Counted from the stretch's first letter, positions 1 through 11,206 are shown. The stretch: 64,000 nucleotides of DNA from Chlamydomonas reinhardtii (GCF_000002595.2 NC_057006.1:5377356-5441355), one strand, 5' to 3'. The notes: generated from the letters alone by a model not told the origin. Made by a program: numbers and translations.

Positions 1-1244
1 CTAACTGACGCTACCCTCCTACCCTACCTACCGTCTCCAGGGCCGCCTTGAAGCGGAAGGAAGCAAGGCTAGCACGAATCTCAGCGGCCAGGGTAGGCGC
101 AAGTGCAGGCTCCCCGGCGCCCTCCAGGGTCTGTAGCGCGGCCTCCAGGTAGGCACAGCCCTGGCTGACCTGCTCCGCAACGGAACAGTCCCACAGCATG
201 GGGGCATAACGGCCGTCACGTCATCCCCTTGCTTCTGTGCTAAAGCTGATAGCAAATACACCATCATCTGGATACGGCATAAGCAACATGGCTAGTCTCA
301 CCTGTCCCTCCTCCAAGCAGTTGCCGGCCAGGTAGCAGTTGGCGAGCGCCATGCTGAGGCGCACGTCCTTCTGCACCAGCGGCGACAGGCCGTCGGGCGA
401 GGCAAGCAGCTCACCTCCGATGGTGATGGTTAGCTCACACTGACCAACCTGCACAACCATCGTTACAAGGCGTGAGTACATAGAGAGGCTCATGGCTGTA
501 GCCAGCCATGCCGGGATGGAGACCGTGAGCCAATTTGACGGGCCATGAGTAGCATTTGCTTGACGGCCAGCACGCACCTCGGCCATGAGCGCAAGGGCAC
601 CGGGCAGCAGGTCCGCAGGGATGTCCATGTCGTTCACATCCCGTACGCGGCCCTTGCTGTTGATGATGTCACGGCGCGCGTAGTCGAGCACCTCCAGACT
701 GGGGAAAGGATTGGGTTCAGTTACAGCATGATTGGGACCGTCGGTGGGCCGCCAACATGCAAGACCCCATCCACGATGGTCAGTGGGGGCGACGGCTGAG
801 ACTTCAAGGCGACAACCGCTGCACTTACCGGGCATTGACCGTCACATAGCTGTACTCTGACTGCACAGCTGTGGTGACAAGCTCTTGGTAAATCGAGTTG
901 AGCTCGCTGTCCTTGAATGTTGCAGTTTTGGGCAGGCCCAGCAGCTGCAACGGCAACGACAGGCAAAGCCGGTTATTCTAGCCGACTAGTACTGCATCCC
1001 AAGCCAGCGCACTGGCAGAAGCCCCTCGCAGAGCAAGCAACTCCTCAAATTGTTTGAGGGAATGCATAGCTCCCCAACACACCTCGGGAGCCTCCAAAGG
1101 AATGCGAACAATGGAGCTGGCCAGTCCATAATTAGCTTCCGACTGGCGAAAGCGAGGAATTATACGTGCAGCTCGCCATTGAGCCGGAGCGACTTGCAGG
1201 CCGGGCTGTCGCGAGGAGACGCGTGCTGAGCGTATAGTCTGCAT
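1..1244 (-). CDS. ARC6: ARC6-like plastid-division protein (N-terminal part, partial)
   Basis: ARC6 is an inner-envelope protein that anchors the FtsZ ring to the plastid division site. Five exons read on the minus strand with consistent phase: 1244-1083, 944-829, 698-578, 448-302 and 169-32. The donor at 31 (GTAGGT) leads out of the window, so the 3' part is missing. The start at 1244 gives an Arg/Ser-rich transit-peptide-like leader, then IPLEAPE joined to LLGLPKTATF, which resembles the IPV-CYQ-LLGV entry of the plant ARC6 J-like region. Further on are YARRDIIN, LLPGALALMAEV and LSMALANCYLAGN followed by VSQG, matching the order of conserved blocks in ARC6. About 228 residues are present. 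The related protein PARC6/CDP1 cannot be excluded because the C-terminal half is not here. Confidence 0.72.
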
Positions 1245-1738
1245 TGCCGGTCCAAGGTTATGGGTGAAGTATGTATTTCAACGATGTATGCAGGCGTCTT
1301 CTAGGCTCTGATTTAAATGCACAACCTCCGGATGGGATCCAACCCCGAACTGTCCGCCTCGCCCTGCGCAACTACAAAGCAGCACACCGCATTTCCTATC
1401 TGCATTCATTCAAAGACGCTGTTGTGTAGGACGCTGGCATGTCACAGACACCCCGCTGGCACCCCACACCGGCCAGGGTGCATCCCTTTCCCCCTACGCC
1501 TGCAGGTTGAGGTGTCTTCCGCCACATTAAGGGAAATCGTTCGAGCCAGTGCGCGTACTAGTGGAATTACATGGCGCTCTCACCCAAGTCTGAAAGACAC
1601 TGTGGCTTTCAACGTGTCACTCTTAACGCATAAAATTGCACAGCGCAACACTCAAACCCCACCCGGTCATGAACCGCGTCGGCGACAAAGCTAGATCCCA
1701 AACACACCCGAAGCTGCCACAACCTCCTCGACTTTCCT
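1245..1738. other. Intergenic: ARC6-like promoter and LPA3-like 3' UTR
   Basis: This 494-bp gap lies between two genes on the minus strand. A plus-strand open frame at 1317-1694 has no recognisable motif and no splice context, so I do not call it. The stretch probably holds the 5' region of the ARC6-like gene and the 3' UTR of the gene ending at 1739. Confidence 0.5.
1567..1571 (-). terminator. Candidate TGTAA polyadenylation signal, LPA3-like gene
   Basis: TTACA on the plus strand reads TGTAA on the minus strand, the usual chlorophyte polyadenylation motif. It lies about 170 bp past the stop at 1739. Confidence 0.4.
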
Positions 1739-4080
1739 TTACAAGCGCCACTCGTGGAACTTCTCCTGCTCGTAGTCATCCTCGTACCAGGTGCTGGTCT
1801 TGACGCCGCGGCGCAGGAACTGCATGGTGCTGCCCTCCGCCTCCGTGGCCAGGCCCATGGCCACCGTCAGCTCCTCCTTGAACTCGCCCAGGTTGTAGCG
1901 CGCGCGGTCCTCGGCGATGCACGCGTACTCGCCGCCATCCTGCTTCAGCATCACCTGCATGGGCGACGGCATGGGGACGGTGGTGTAAGGTGCTGGGTCA
2001 CGCGCGTCAGGCACAGCCGCGATTCCGCGAACGAAGACGACGCCCCCAAGCCCCCCCCCCATGCCGCGGACCGGCTGGCCCCACTGCTTGCCCAGCCGAC
2101 GCATCTCCTGCGCTAGCTGTCGGCTGCTGCGCAACTGACCCACCTGCCAGGGGCCGGGGTACTCGCGGAACAACGCGCCCGAGTAGTTGATGATGAAGGG
2201 CGGCACAGGCACCGACTTGGAGTAGTCGCGCGGGCGCAGGTAGAAGGCGGGCCGGAAGCGGCACAGGAACTGGTACTGCAGGTCCTTGGGCGGGAATGCG
2301 GGCAGGCCCAGGTCGCCGCGCAGCGAGTCCAGCTCCAGGTTCCACAGGATCATTACCTTGTCAGAACCGGCCGGCATCTGCGAGTGCGTGTGCACGTGCA
2401 GACAAGGCGGGCGCATGGGTGTGGGTTGGATAAGGAGGCTATGTCCGTTGTGGTTCGGAGGGCACGTGTACGAGAGCATTCCCCGGGCGATCCGCAGATA
2501 CGCGGGAGGTGCTGCACAGCCGGCCCTTGCTGGGACCTGGGGGTCAGTGGCAGGCATAGGCTGAGGCGATACTGCTAGCCCGGCTGCTGAGCCTTGCCAT
2601 CGCCCAAACGTTGGACATCAGATAACGGCCCACCCGACCCGCGCCCACCTTTTCGATGTACGTGCGCACGTTGAGCAGCTCCACGCAGGTGGCGTTGATG
2701 AAGATGTAAGTGTCCGCCTTCTCGCCCGCCTCCTTGCTGGCGGGCCCCGAGCCGCCGAACAGGCCGGCCAGCGGGTTGGGGGCGTTGCCCTCCAGTAGGT
2801 GGCCCACCGTCACACCCTCCGCCAGCTGGATGGAGTTCTTAAAGCTGTGGGTGGGGTGAAGGGGGCAGCATATGGGTTATCAGGAGACCATACAGGTACC
2901 CAGAGTGCGCTGGACTGCTTTGCAAGCGCGTACGGGGCATACACGTTAGTAAAGCTTCGCGAGTTGGTGTCAAGCGTGAGAGGAAGCGACACGTGCGGTG
3001 TAGATGCCGCGTTGGTTGGCATTCTGCCCCGCGACACTGGCATTGCCCGGGCCCTTGCCCGTGTCCCTCGAGTCTGGGCTCCGGAGCGTCAAGCGTCTAC
3101 CATAGAGCCCGGTGGTTAGTCACAGCTGCCGTGCTGTGATACTACCCCTCAGAGTTGTGAACCGGCTGTAAAAGCTGCAACAATTTCATAACAGCACTCT
3201 GCCTTACCCCCTGTAACAGCCCAACGCTACTCACATCCTGCACGTGCGCGCGTGCTCGCCTCCATCAGGCAGAACGATGTGGACCTTCCGGCCGCGCGCC
3301 GACAGCTGCGAGCAGGACAACAGACAACGGGAGCTGCTCAACCGCATGTGGTTCAAGGCAAGCCCAGCCAGAGACCCGGTGTTGCATTCTAAACGTGCGG
3401 CCTGTGCCTGCCCCCTTCAGCACTCACGCGTTTGGCAGCGGCTAGGGCCAGCTGGGTGTTGGAGTCAATGAACAGGTCAGAGGCGCCCTTGTAGGCTGCG
3501 GGTGGAAGTGGCAGTGGGTCATGCGAGGCGGTGGGCAGTGGTGGGTATGGAAGGGCGGCCCCGGTGGAATCAGCGCATCTTCCCCGCTGCGGCAAACGCG
3601 GCCACCCCCACAAGCCTTTACTCATGGCCCCCGATGAATCCCCTTCAGACAGTCACAGCAAGCTATGCCCCCTCGAGCTCGGCTCTGCGCCGTTGCGTGC
3701 CCGCCACGGGGCGCTCACGCACCGTCGATATTGGTGGGCAACGCGGGGAACTCCACCTCCAGCAGTTTGAGGCCGTCGTTGATCGCATTCGACACGGCAT
3801 CCACGGCATCATTCACCATTTCCCCATAGCTCAACGGCTTGTAGGTCATACGGCCAGCGCGTTTATCACTCGTCGCTGCCACACCAGTGGTGGATTCATC
3901 CGTCGACCGCACCACTGCCGTGAAGCCGCGCTCATTCCCAAGCCGCGTAGGCTGTCCCTGATGCTGAGGATTTGCGGCACGGACCACGCGAAGCGCAGCG
4001 GTGGCACCTACACCTACAGGCGAAAATGCCTGGCGCAAGTTCCCGCGACCCAAGCAAGAGCCGCGAATCATGCTGGACAT
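1739..4080 (-). CDS. LPA3-like DUF1995 chloroplast protein
   Basis: LPA3 (Low PSII Accumulation 3) of plants is a stromal DUF1995 protein that assists photosystem II core assembly. Six exons join in phase: 4080-3723, 3495-3428, 3305-3235, 2844-2649, 2356-2144 and 1954-1739, giving 373 residues. The product begins with a basic leader ([16 protein letters not shown]) suited to plastid import. It then has [59 protein letters not shown] and [14 protein letters not shown], ending [14 protein letters not shown]; all are in the order and spacing of plant LPA3. An upstream in-frame ATG at 4143 would add 21 residues. The start at 4080 is preferred because the leader then begins directly with the basic stretch. 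The DUF1995 tail of plastid adenylate kinases is a paralogue, but no kinase domain is present here. Confidence 0.82.
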
Positions 4081-4636
4081 ATGTACGAAATGTGAAATGA
4101 AAGCGACAAACTGAGTCGACAGGTGTGCAAAGGACGTGAGCACATGCGATTGCGCGATTGATCCTCGCCGCGAAGCCTGCGTCCTCTAAAGTCCTGGCGA
4201 GTTCTCAAAGCCTTGTGTCGCTTTTAGTGAGTTGCCCATTTGCGGGAGCCACAGCTCACGTTGTAGAGCAGACTGTTGGGCAGCGGGACCGTCGCGGTCG
4301 GCAGAAACGAAACGAGCCAGCCAGCGGCCGAATGGGCATGTGGAAGCTTTGAGCCAACACGAGCAGCATCTCATCAGGTGGGCACAGCAGGGGCGAGGCA
4401 TAACCGCGGGAGTGGAGGGAGCTCGGGAGTCGGGAGAGAGATAAGCTCTGCCGATCCTGGATCTCCGCCGCTGCGGCCCGTCTTGGCGCGGGAGTGTGAA
4501 ATGTACACCATAATGAACACCAGATGCCGGCCCAACCATGCGGGCGGGCCTCGGCGCCGGGTCTTCGACCGATGCGACTTCGTCCCCCGCCTCGCTGACT
4601 TCTGTACCTTTACCGCTGTCCCTGCAGCTGCAGGCC
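4081..4636. promoter_or_regulatory. Shared upstream region of LPA3-like and RWP-RK genes
   Basis: This is a 556-bp divergent intergenic stretch. A pyrimidine-rich tract followed by CTGCAG just before the RWP-RK ATG looks like a 3' splice site, so a 5' UTR intron may end here. I saw no clear TATA box. Confidence 0.4.
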
Positions 4637-7600
4637 ATGGACACTGCAACTGCCGGTCCCATGATGCGTGAGGATGTGCAAGGCGCGTTGGGTGCCGCGT
4701 TTAGCGCGGGCATGGTCGGTGCACACGGCTCTTCTGCTCTGCCACTGCACCTGGGGGCCGCGCATGCAGCTACAATCGCACAGCTGGCAGCTTCACCTCT
4801 TGCGTTTGCGACGATTGCGGGTCCATTGGCAGTCGCTGACTTTGCCCAAGCCAATGTGGAGCTTCTGCGGTCCCGCTCAAGCGCGGAGCAACGACCGGAG
4901 CAGCCACGTCCCTCAGCCCTTCCAACAGCACGGCTAATCGAGGTGGCGCGCGCGGCCTTGCAGACTGTACGTCGCGGCCAAGGCGTGCCGCTCGGCGCAG
5001 CGCCAGCGGCCGCATCAGAGCCAACAGCTTCGGAAAGGCAGCGTGAGGTTGTGGGTGGCAGCCAGGGCCGGCCGCCTCTCCTTAAACGGGAAGCGCCAGA
5101 GTCGGATTCCGTGGATCGCGACCGGCTTTCGGAGGCGAAACGGACTCGAATCGACGCGCCCGACGCGCAAACTCGCTTTTCACTCAGTGCATCGGTAAGC
5201 GTTGCTGTGTAAGGGCGGGTTTCGAGCAGCGTTGGCTTCCCAAACTCCACGCGACTCTTGGTATTCCCGCGCCCTTTCACTCGTGTTTGTAGGTACCTGC
5301 AGCAGCGGCCAGCAGCGCAGATGCTGTCGCTCACGTTTCAGCGGATAGCGCTGATACCAGCGTGCCGGCGCCAGTCGCTGAGCTAGCCGAGAGCGTTCCG
5401 ATATCCACCGCTGCACCGGCAAAGCTTGTGTCTCCGTTCGCGGCACCGCCACTTCCACAGCTGCCGGGCCAGAGTAGCGTCAGCGGCTGTGATGCAGATG
5501 GCGCGACAACCAGAGCCACCGGAGCCGGCTCCCAGGCGGCGCCATCCCTCGGAGGCTTCAAGTCCGCGTTCGCGGCTGCTGCCGCGGCGGAGCTCTGGGA
5601 GCCCGGGTGCAGCTTCACCACCGGGCGCCGCTCAGCGCGCTCCTCAGCGCTCAAGAGCAACGGCACAGCTAGCCTGCCGCGCGCCTTGGCGTCGGAAGGG
5701 CAATCGCTGTCGCGACGTGGCTCGGGCTTTGTTGTAGCGGCGGCGGCCTTAGCCATCGGCTCGGATGCGACAGCGGCCAACGCCGCAGCCCATAGCGGCC
5801 TGGAACGGCCTGAGCGCGGGCGCTCGGGAACAATGGGAGCGTGGGGCTCGGGTGGTGGCTCTAAGCCGGAGAGCGCTGCCTCGGCAGACCTCCGGCGACT
5901 GGCGCAGCTGGCGGAGGCGGCGGCTTTGCTGGAGGGCTTCAGCGCCGGGCATGTCCGTGGCAATGCAGCCGACGGGGCGGATACCGGCGGGAAGGCTACG
6001 ACCTCGCCATCGAGGCACCGGGCGGGCTCGCTCCCGACTGCCGGGATGGTAGCAGCTTCAGGGGCGGCCGCCTCCGCAACTGGGTCGGGCGGCTCAGGTT
6101 CGGGCGGCTGTGGTGGCAGCAGCGGCCGGCAGCAGGCACCACAGCAGCACCAGCAGCTTGCTGGTAACTCATCTGGGGCTGGAGCTGCACATGGCGGCGG
6201 CGGCGCATCGCTGCGCTCTGCAAACTCGCTGCCGCTTCGCGCGTTGGAGTCACAGCCGCTGCCTGGCTCTCGCAGCCGGTCGGAGCGCGCCGCTCGAGAC
6301 GGCAGCCCCGACTCGGCTGACGGCTGCAACGGCTCTGCGGGACTCAGTCGCGGGCGCAGCGGCGAGCTGGACTCGTGGCGCGGCGGCGCTCGGGGGTCCG
6401 GCGCCCACGACGACGGCACGGACGCTGACGAGGGCATGGAGGGTGACGACCTGCTCGCAGACGAGGATGAGGACGACAGCGCTGGCGGTGACAGCTCGGG
6501 ACGCAGCCTCACGGATCGTTACCGCGCCGTGCTCAAGGCATCAGCGCAGCAGCGCGGCCGCGGCTCGGGCTCCGCCGGCCGGGGCGGTGGCGGGCGGGCG
6601 GGCTCGCCGGACGACGAGGACGTGCTGGGCAGGTGCGGCTTGGGCGGGGCGGGAGTGTCGTGCTATGCAGTGGGGGGCCTGGTCGCACTGGCAGGTCTAT
6701 GGCCGTGTGAATTGCAGCGCTGTGGTCGCCTGTCCAGAACCACTGCTTGCTATGGCGCTGTACTTAGCTGCACAATGTGTTTTGTAATGCAGGTCCGGCA
6801 GCATGCGCAACGGCGTGTGCGCGCGCATCGCCAGCATCACCAAGGAGCGGCTACAGCAGGTGTACCATCTCAATATTGAGGAGGCGGCGCGCGAGCTGGG
6901 CATCGGCATGACTAAGCTGAAGGAGCACTGCCGCACGCTAGGCATTCCGCGCTGGCCCAGCCGCAAGCTCAAGTCGATGGACAAGCTGATTGAGAGCTTG
7001 AATGAGCGGGCAGCCATTGAACCCGCCACCAAGGAGGTGAGCAGCATGCCGGGTGAAGCGTCGAGAGGTTGGACTTGCTGCTCTTTCACGGACGGAACCA
7101 AGCCAGACTCGGTGGCAGCGCTTGGTAACGGCAGCTCTGAATGCGGTGTGCGTGTTGCTAAGGACCCGCAATCCGCTGCTGTTTTTGCATTGTAGGTGAT
7201 CAACGACATTCTGGCAGAAATCGAATCGTTCAAACGCGCGATCTACGAGAACCCCTGTCTGGAGGTGGAGGAGGACATCAAGCGCCTGCGCCAGTCCAAC
7301 TTCAAGAAGGAGTACCAGCAGCGCCAGGTGGAGCAGCGTCTTCGCGTCAGCGAGCCGCGGAGCGAGCGGGAGCGCGGTGGCGCCAGCTCGCTGGGCCGGG
7401 CGGCGTCGGGGAGTCTCGCGACCAGCAGCCAGCAGCAGGAACGGCCGGCGACGGGAAGCGGGGCGGTTGCGTCGCGGGGCGCGCGGTATGGCGGGAACTT
7501 GGAATCCAGCCCTTCCCTGCCGCTGACTGAGGCAGGAGCATGTGGCATGGGAGTGCCGGTGGGCGTGGCGGCGCTGGCGCTTGCGGCGCAGGCTGCGGAA

Positions 7601-8020
7601 ATGCCGGCGGTGAACTTGGCCCGTGCCGCCTCGCTGGCAGCGGTGGCAGGCCTCATCCAGCCGGTCATGCCACCGTCCAACGTCCTCGACATCTCGGTGC
7701 AGTCTGCTGCCGCTCTGGCGCCGCCTCCGCCACCTCAGCTACCCGGCTTGCTGCCGCCGCAGCTGCACCAGCTGCTACTGGTGCAGCAGCATGCGGCACT
7801 GCACAGCCAGGGCATAACGGCGTTGCTACCTGCCGGTGTGTTACCGATGCCGTTGCAAGCCGCTGACAAGCCGCAGGAGCGAGCTGGTGATACCAACCAC
7901 TGTGACGCACCCGCGGCTGCTGAGCCATTGTCAGCGGCCGACAACTTGGCGGAAAGGGTGAGCGTCGCAGTGGACCGGGTTGGCTCTGAAGCAAGCCCCA
8001 AAGTTGCAGTCGAGCGGTAG
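4637..8020 (+). CDS. RWP-RK domain transcription factor
   Basis: RWP-RK proteins are DNA-binding regulators of nitrogen responses and of gamete or mating functions in algae. Four exons join in phase: 4637-5194, 5293-6632, 6793-7036 and 7196-8020, giving 988 residues. The diagnostic domain is in exon 3: an amphipathic helix ending in ARELGIGMTKLKEHCR, then LGIPRWPSRKL, with RWPSRK at about residues 686-691. The following exon opens with a helical stretch (VINDILAEIESFKRAI) that may be a dimerisation extension. The rest is low complexity, rich in Ala, Ser, Gly and Gln. An acidic block (about residues 535-550) precedes the domain. An in-frame ATG at 4538 could extend the start by 33 residues, but a likely splice acceptor between the two ATGs favours 4637. 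No NLP-type PB1 or GAF domain is seen, so an RKD/minor-type RWP-RK is more likely. Confidence 0.9.
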
Positions 8021-8977
8021 GATAGGCATGAGATTTACGGACAAAGGTTTATTCGGGTTGTGTGAGGGAAGTTGTGGACCTCCGGGAGTTAGCTACGTGT
8101 GAACAGGCGCTGCGCGGAAGTGCATTCTTTGGTTGGATTTGTCTAAAGCGTACGTCCGCGCTTTCTGGGGATATGGGCTGTTCGTGCAGCCATGTTTCTG
8201 TGGATTCGAAGTGCAATTGTAAAGGCACCATTGCAATGCGCCGGGTGTGGTGGCCTTCGGACGTGCGGACACACATGTTCTGTGTTTCCTTTGACAGGGA
8301 GAGCCACCTTTCTTGTCAAGTTTTTGTTTGACCTGTTGATTAGGGCTGGCGGTGGTGCAGGCGTCGCTGCTCCATGACAAGGGCACAAGGGGCGAGGCGC
8401 GTGTGTGCCACAATACCATGCCGAATGCTTGTGCGCCAAGAAATTTTGGGTGAACATACAGCATGGTCCTGGATGATGAGGAACGCATGGGGCGCATGTA
8501 ACTAGTAACTAGTACGAGGGGTGCATTTTGTATGGCACATGAAAGCGCGGCATGTGCCACGAGATGGTCGGTCTTTGGCATCCCGTGGCCCAGCAGGTGG
8601 TTCTGACGGGCTTTCCAAGGACGCGCATTGCATCTGCCTGTTCCCCTTGTTGTTTGTAGATGACGGGACCGGACCTTCTCGCACTGGGATGTTTGGGAGT
8701 AGCCTGCGGCTTGCAATATGGCAAGCCAAGCTGGTGGTGGCGGCAGGTGGCGGGCAGCTCGTAAGGCGCATGCATCCCAATGGGATGGGGGCACACCCCT
8801 ACTGATTGAGTGATTTCGGCACATGTTTGTACGTGTACACGGTCAGCCGGACACTGCTGGCGAAGTTACCTGTAATCAGAGGTTCTCGAGAGTATGCGAC
8901 GACATGCGACAGTGCGACACGTGTCGGGGGCCGCCTTGCAGTGCCACGCCTGCACTTGCAGTGCCCATGGCCCAAAG
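8021..8977. other. RWP-RK 3' UTR and gene-free spacer
   Basis: No coding signal is convincing here. Several open frames on both strands overlap each other but show no motif or splice pattern. The right end of this spacer is the insertion site of the hAT element. Confidence 0.5.
8218..8222 (+). terminator. Candidate TGTAA polyadenylation signal, RWP-RK gene
   Basis: TGTAA lies about 200 bp past the stop at 8020 and is the first such motif downstream. Confidence 0.4.
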
Positions 8978-8985
8978 CCCCAAAA
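8978..8985 (+). repeat. Target-site duplication, left copy (CCCCAAAA)
   Basis: These eight bases are repeated exactly at 11199-11206, immediately outside the two inverted ends of the element. An 8-bp duplication is the hallmark length for hAT transposons. Confidence 0.8.
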
Positions 8986-9136
8986 CAGGGGTGCGGGGTG
9001 GCCAACTCGGCCCATGTGATCGGCAACGGCCGGCAACCGCCCCCATTTCCCAGTTGCGACCAGGCCCCGGCCCGATTTCTTTGCATAGACCAATAAGTGA
9101 CACCTCATAGAAGACCCCTGGCGCGCCGGGCGACTA
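8986..9136 (+). repeat. Left terminal inverted repeat of hAT element
   Basis: This 151-bp sequence matches the reverse complement of 11048-11198 with a single visible mismatch. Its inner end contains CCTGGCGCGCCGGGCG, a GC-rich near-palindrome. Confidence 0.85.
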
Positions 9137-9218
9137 GTTTACTGGCCTTTGACCGACGTTTGAAATTCAGCAAGCAGTTCTGCAACCTTTCCCTTTTTGG
9201 AGCGCCCGGCGCGCCAGG
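9117..9218. repeat. Subterminal inverted repeat inside hAT left end
   Basis: A 16-bp sequence, CCTGGCGCGCCGGGCG at 9117-9132, returns as its exact reverse complement at 9203-9218. The same 16 bases lie in the right end at 11052-11067. This could be a small nested foldback or a transposase-binding subterminal motif. Confidence 0.65.
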
Positions 9219-9900
9219 AACCCTCCATGTAATCATATAGACTAGATGGAGCCATTCTCTGGTCGCGGACGGGTCCTAACACTCTGCTTGGCGCTACTGC
9301 TGCCGGTGGGACGTCGGCCTCATGCTAAGTTGCCGGGATAACGGAAATGTCCTACTGGAGCCTGCATAAGTAGGATGGGCTGCGTCTCATAACAATATGT
9401 GGTGTCAACGCGACAAATCAAATGCGTATTCGGGCCAGGACACACACGGAAGCTTGCACAACCCCCGAATAGGCATCTCAGATACATATGGTAGCGTATG
9501 AGCCAGGCACGCAACATGCAGCGGCGCCAACGCGTATACAACTCTGTGGCGTAGAATTTCAATGCGCGGGATCAGCTGGGGCTGCAGCCCGCGGCTGCCA
9601 GGTGCGCCATATCTGCTGACAAGGTTAAGAATGAGAGGTCCCAGGGGTCAGGGTCTTCGATACTAGGATATTGGGAGACATGCACGATGCATGTGTGCAT
9701 TTGCGTGCAGGGGAAGCCCTTTTTCCGTTACACTGTCCAAATAGGCATCTACCATATTGTAGCAAGTGTTAAGTTGTATTGTCCTGTCCGGAGCGCGGGC
9801 GAGTGCTATGAAAGACTGTGGCGTAGGTGCGGGGTGCTCGTTCGCGCCTGGTTTCCGGTGTTCCTTTGACGTTTGTTTGGCCTCCTCCCCCCCTCTACAG

Positions 9901-10185
9901 GTCCTGGTGTGCAGTATGTCGAAGCATGGTGGCAAGAAGCACAATTGGTGCCCCACCTGCAACGCAGCGGCACCGGTACCAGCGGCCAGCGTGGACACTG
10001 GCCGAGGGCGGGGCCGCCGCGGACGGGGCGGGGGCCGGGGTGGAACAGGCCGACAGGACACCAACACCCAGCCCATGGATGTTGACGGACCTGGCGACGT
10101 GCTCATGGCGGCAGCGCCGGAGCCGGAGCCCGAGCAGCTGCGCACGCAACCTAAGCCTGACCATGTATGTACACGTGCGCGCTGA
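9901..10185 (+). CDS. Exon-like ORF inside the hAT element, unknown product
   Basis: A strong acceptor (pyrimidine tract then CTACAG) precedes 9901. An open frame of 88 codons follows, to a GTATGT donor at 10165; without splicing it reads on to a stop at 10183-10185. After an ATG at 9916 the product reads MSKHGGKKHNWCPTCN, a single C-x2-C pair. An Arg-Gly-rich block (residues about 30-48) and a Pro/Glu-rich tail follow. If spliced to the next acceptor at 10232, translation stops at once. I do not recognise the protein. It may be a piece of a captured host gene or a remnant of an element-encoded protein; no upstream coding exons are clear. Confidence 0.3.
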   Translation, partial: VLVCSMSKHGGKKHNWCPTCNAAAPVPAASVDTGRGRGRRGRGGGRGGTGRQDTNTQPMDVDGPGDVLMAAAPEPEPEQLRTQPKPDHVCTRAR

Positions 10186-11047
10186 TTGCGCCCCGGATTC
10201 TAATAAAAGTGCCATAATCCTTTTCATTGCAGTAGTAACCCAAAGGACGCACGATGTGGTCTGAGGAGTGAGTGAGGCGTAAGGGTGTGCCCCGTTCGAG
10301 GTGGGGAGGCGCTGGAGGGAATGGAGAGGTTACAGGGCAAGCAAGCGGAGTGCTGTCGAAACGCGAACGCGAATAAACGCGAAAGCAGTAAAGATGTATG
10401 GGAGTGTGTTAGAGCTATGTGTGTGGATGCATGCAAAGGGCGCCTGGCCGCCTGCAACGAGTGAAAAGTACTACGAGCATGGAGTGCAGCATGGGCAAGG
10501 CGCCCAGGCACCCCTGCTGTGCAGGGCACGCAAGCAACGGACCTGGTTTGGCACATGTGTTTGGGCGCTCAACTTAGCAAGCCAGCACTGTGAATCCATT
10601 ATGTAACCAACAAGCTCCAGATGCATCAGCCGGGTGCGCGGGGATGGCTTCGTGCCGTTCGGGGAATGAGAGGGGCACAGTGCCCAGCGGGTAAACACAG
10701 CCGGCACAGGGGGGCGCGAAGTTGGCGACGTCCGGCAAGGCCGTCCTGGCCGTCCTGAACCGGCCCCACTTGTTTTATGCGCCCAAATTGATTGTTACGT
10801 GCCAAATATCAAAGCGGCGTCGGCGGCTGCTATTGCGCAGTCTTGCTTTTGGACTCCGGCTTGAAATTGCACCTCGCCGGTCGCATGGAAGCCCCTCCCT
10901 GCTTGTAGTAGGCCCCCGAAGTCCTGGAACAAAGCTGCTTCAGACCTCCAGTACATAACAGGTCCATAGGCTGCTATCGCGCAGCTCTCCCTGCCTCCAA
11001 GCCGAGGTTCCAATTTGCGTCGGCAAGCATTTTCGACCACCGTCATA

Positions 11048-11198
11048 TAGTCGCCCGGCGCGCCAGGGGTCTTCTATGAGGTGTCACTTATTGGTCTATG
11101 CAAAGAAATCGGGCCGGGGCCTGGTCGCAACTGGGAATTGGGGGCGGTTGCCGGCCGTTGCCGATCACATGGGCCGAGTTGGCCACCCCGCACCCCTG
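11048..11198 (-). repeat. Right terminal inverted repeat of hAT element
   Basis: This is the reverse-complement partner of 8986-9136, identical except for about one base. Confidence 0.85.
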
Positions 11199-11206
11199 CC
11201 CCAAAA
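11199..11206 (+). repeat. Target-site duplication, right copy (CCCCAAAA)
   Basis: Exact repeat of 8978-8985. Confidence 0.8.

Larger units (their letters stand above)
8986..11198. mobile_element. hAT-type DNA transposon, probably non-autonomous
   Basis: This 2213-bp element begins and ends with the same 151-bp sequence in inverted orientation, starting CAGGGGTGCGG. It is flanked by the perfect 8-bp duplication CCCCAAAA. CAGGG termini and 8-bp duplications are typical of the hAT superfamily. The two ends differ at about one position in 151, so the copy is young. I found no transposase-like frame in the 1.9 kb interior, so it most likely depends on a transposase supplied elsewhere. The interior does carry an exon-like coding stretch at 9901-10164. 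Ends this long and this conserved are more often described in foldback or Mutator-like elements, but the duplication length argues for hAT. Confidence 0.75.

Noticed and set aside
1317-1694. 125-codon plus-strand frame
   Set aside because: Lies in a 3' UTR/promoter spacer with no motif or codon pattern like neighbouring genes.
4186-5334. Long antisense open frame (382 codons) opposite RWP-RK exon 1
   Set aside because: It is the reverse of a GC-rich low-complexity coding exon; no motif or splice sites, and it crosses the promoter of the sense gene.
5331-6512. Antisense open frame (393 codons) opposite RWP-RK exon 2
   Set aside because: Composition-driven; Ser/Ala/Pro-rich with no conserved block.
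8986-11198. Autonomous transposon with its own transposase
   Set aside because: No frame in the 1.9-kb interior shows a transposase-like domain; the largest candidates are short and overlapping.
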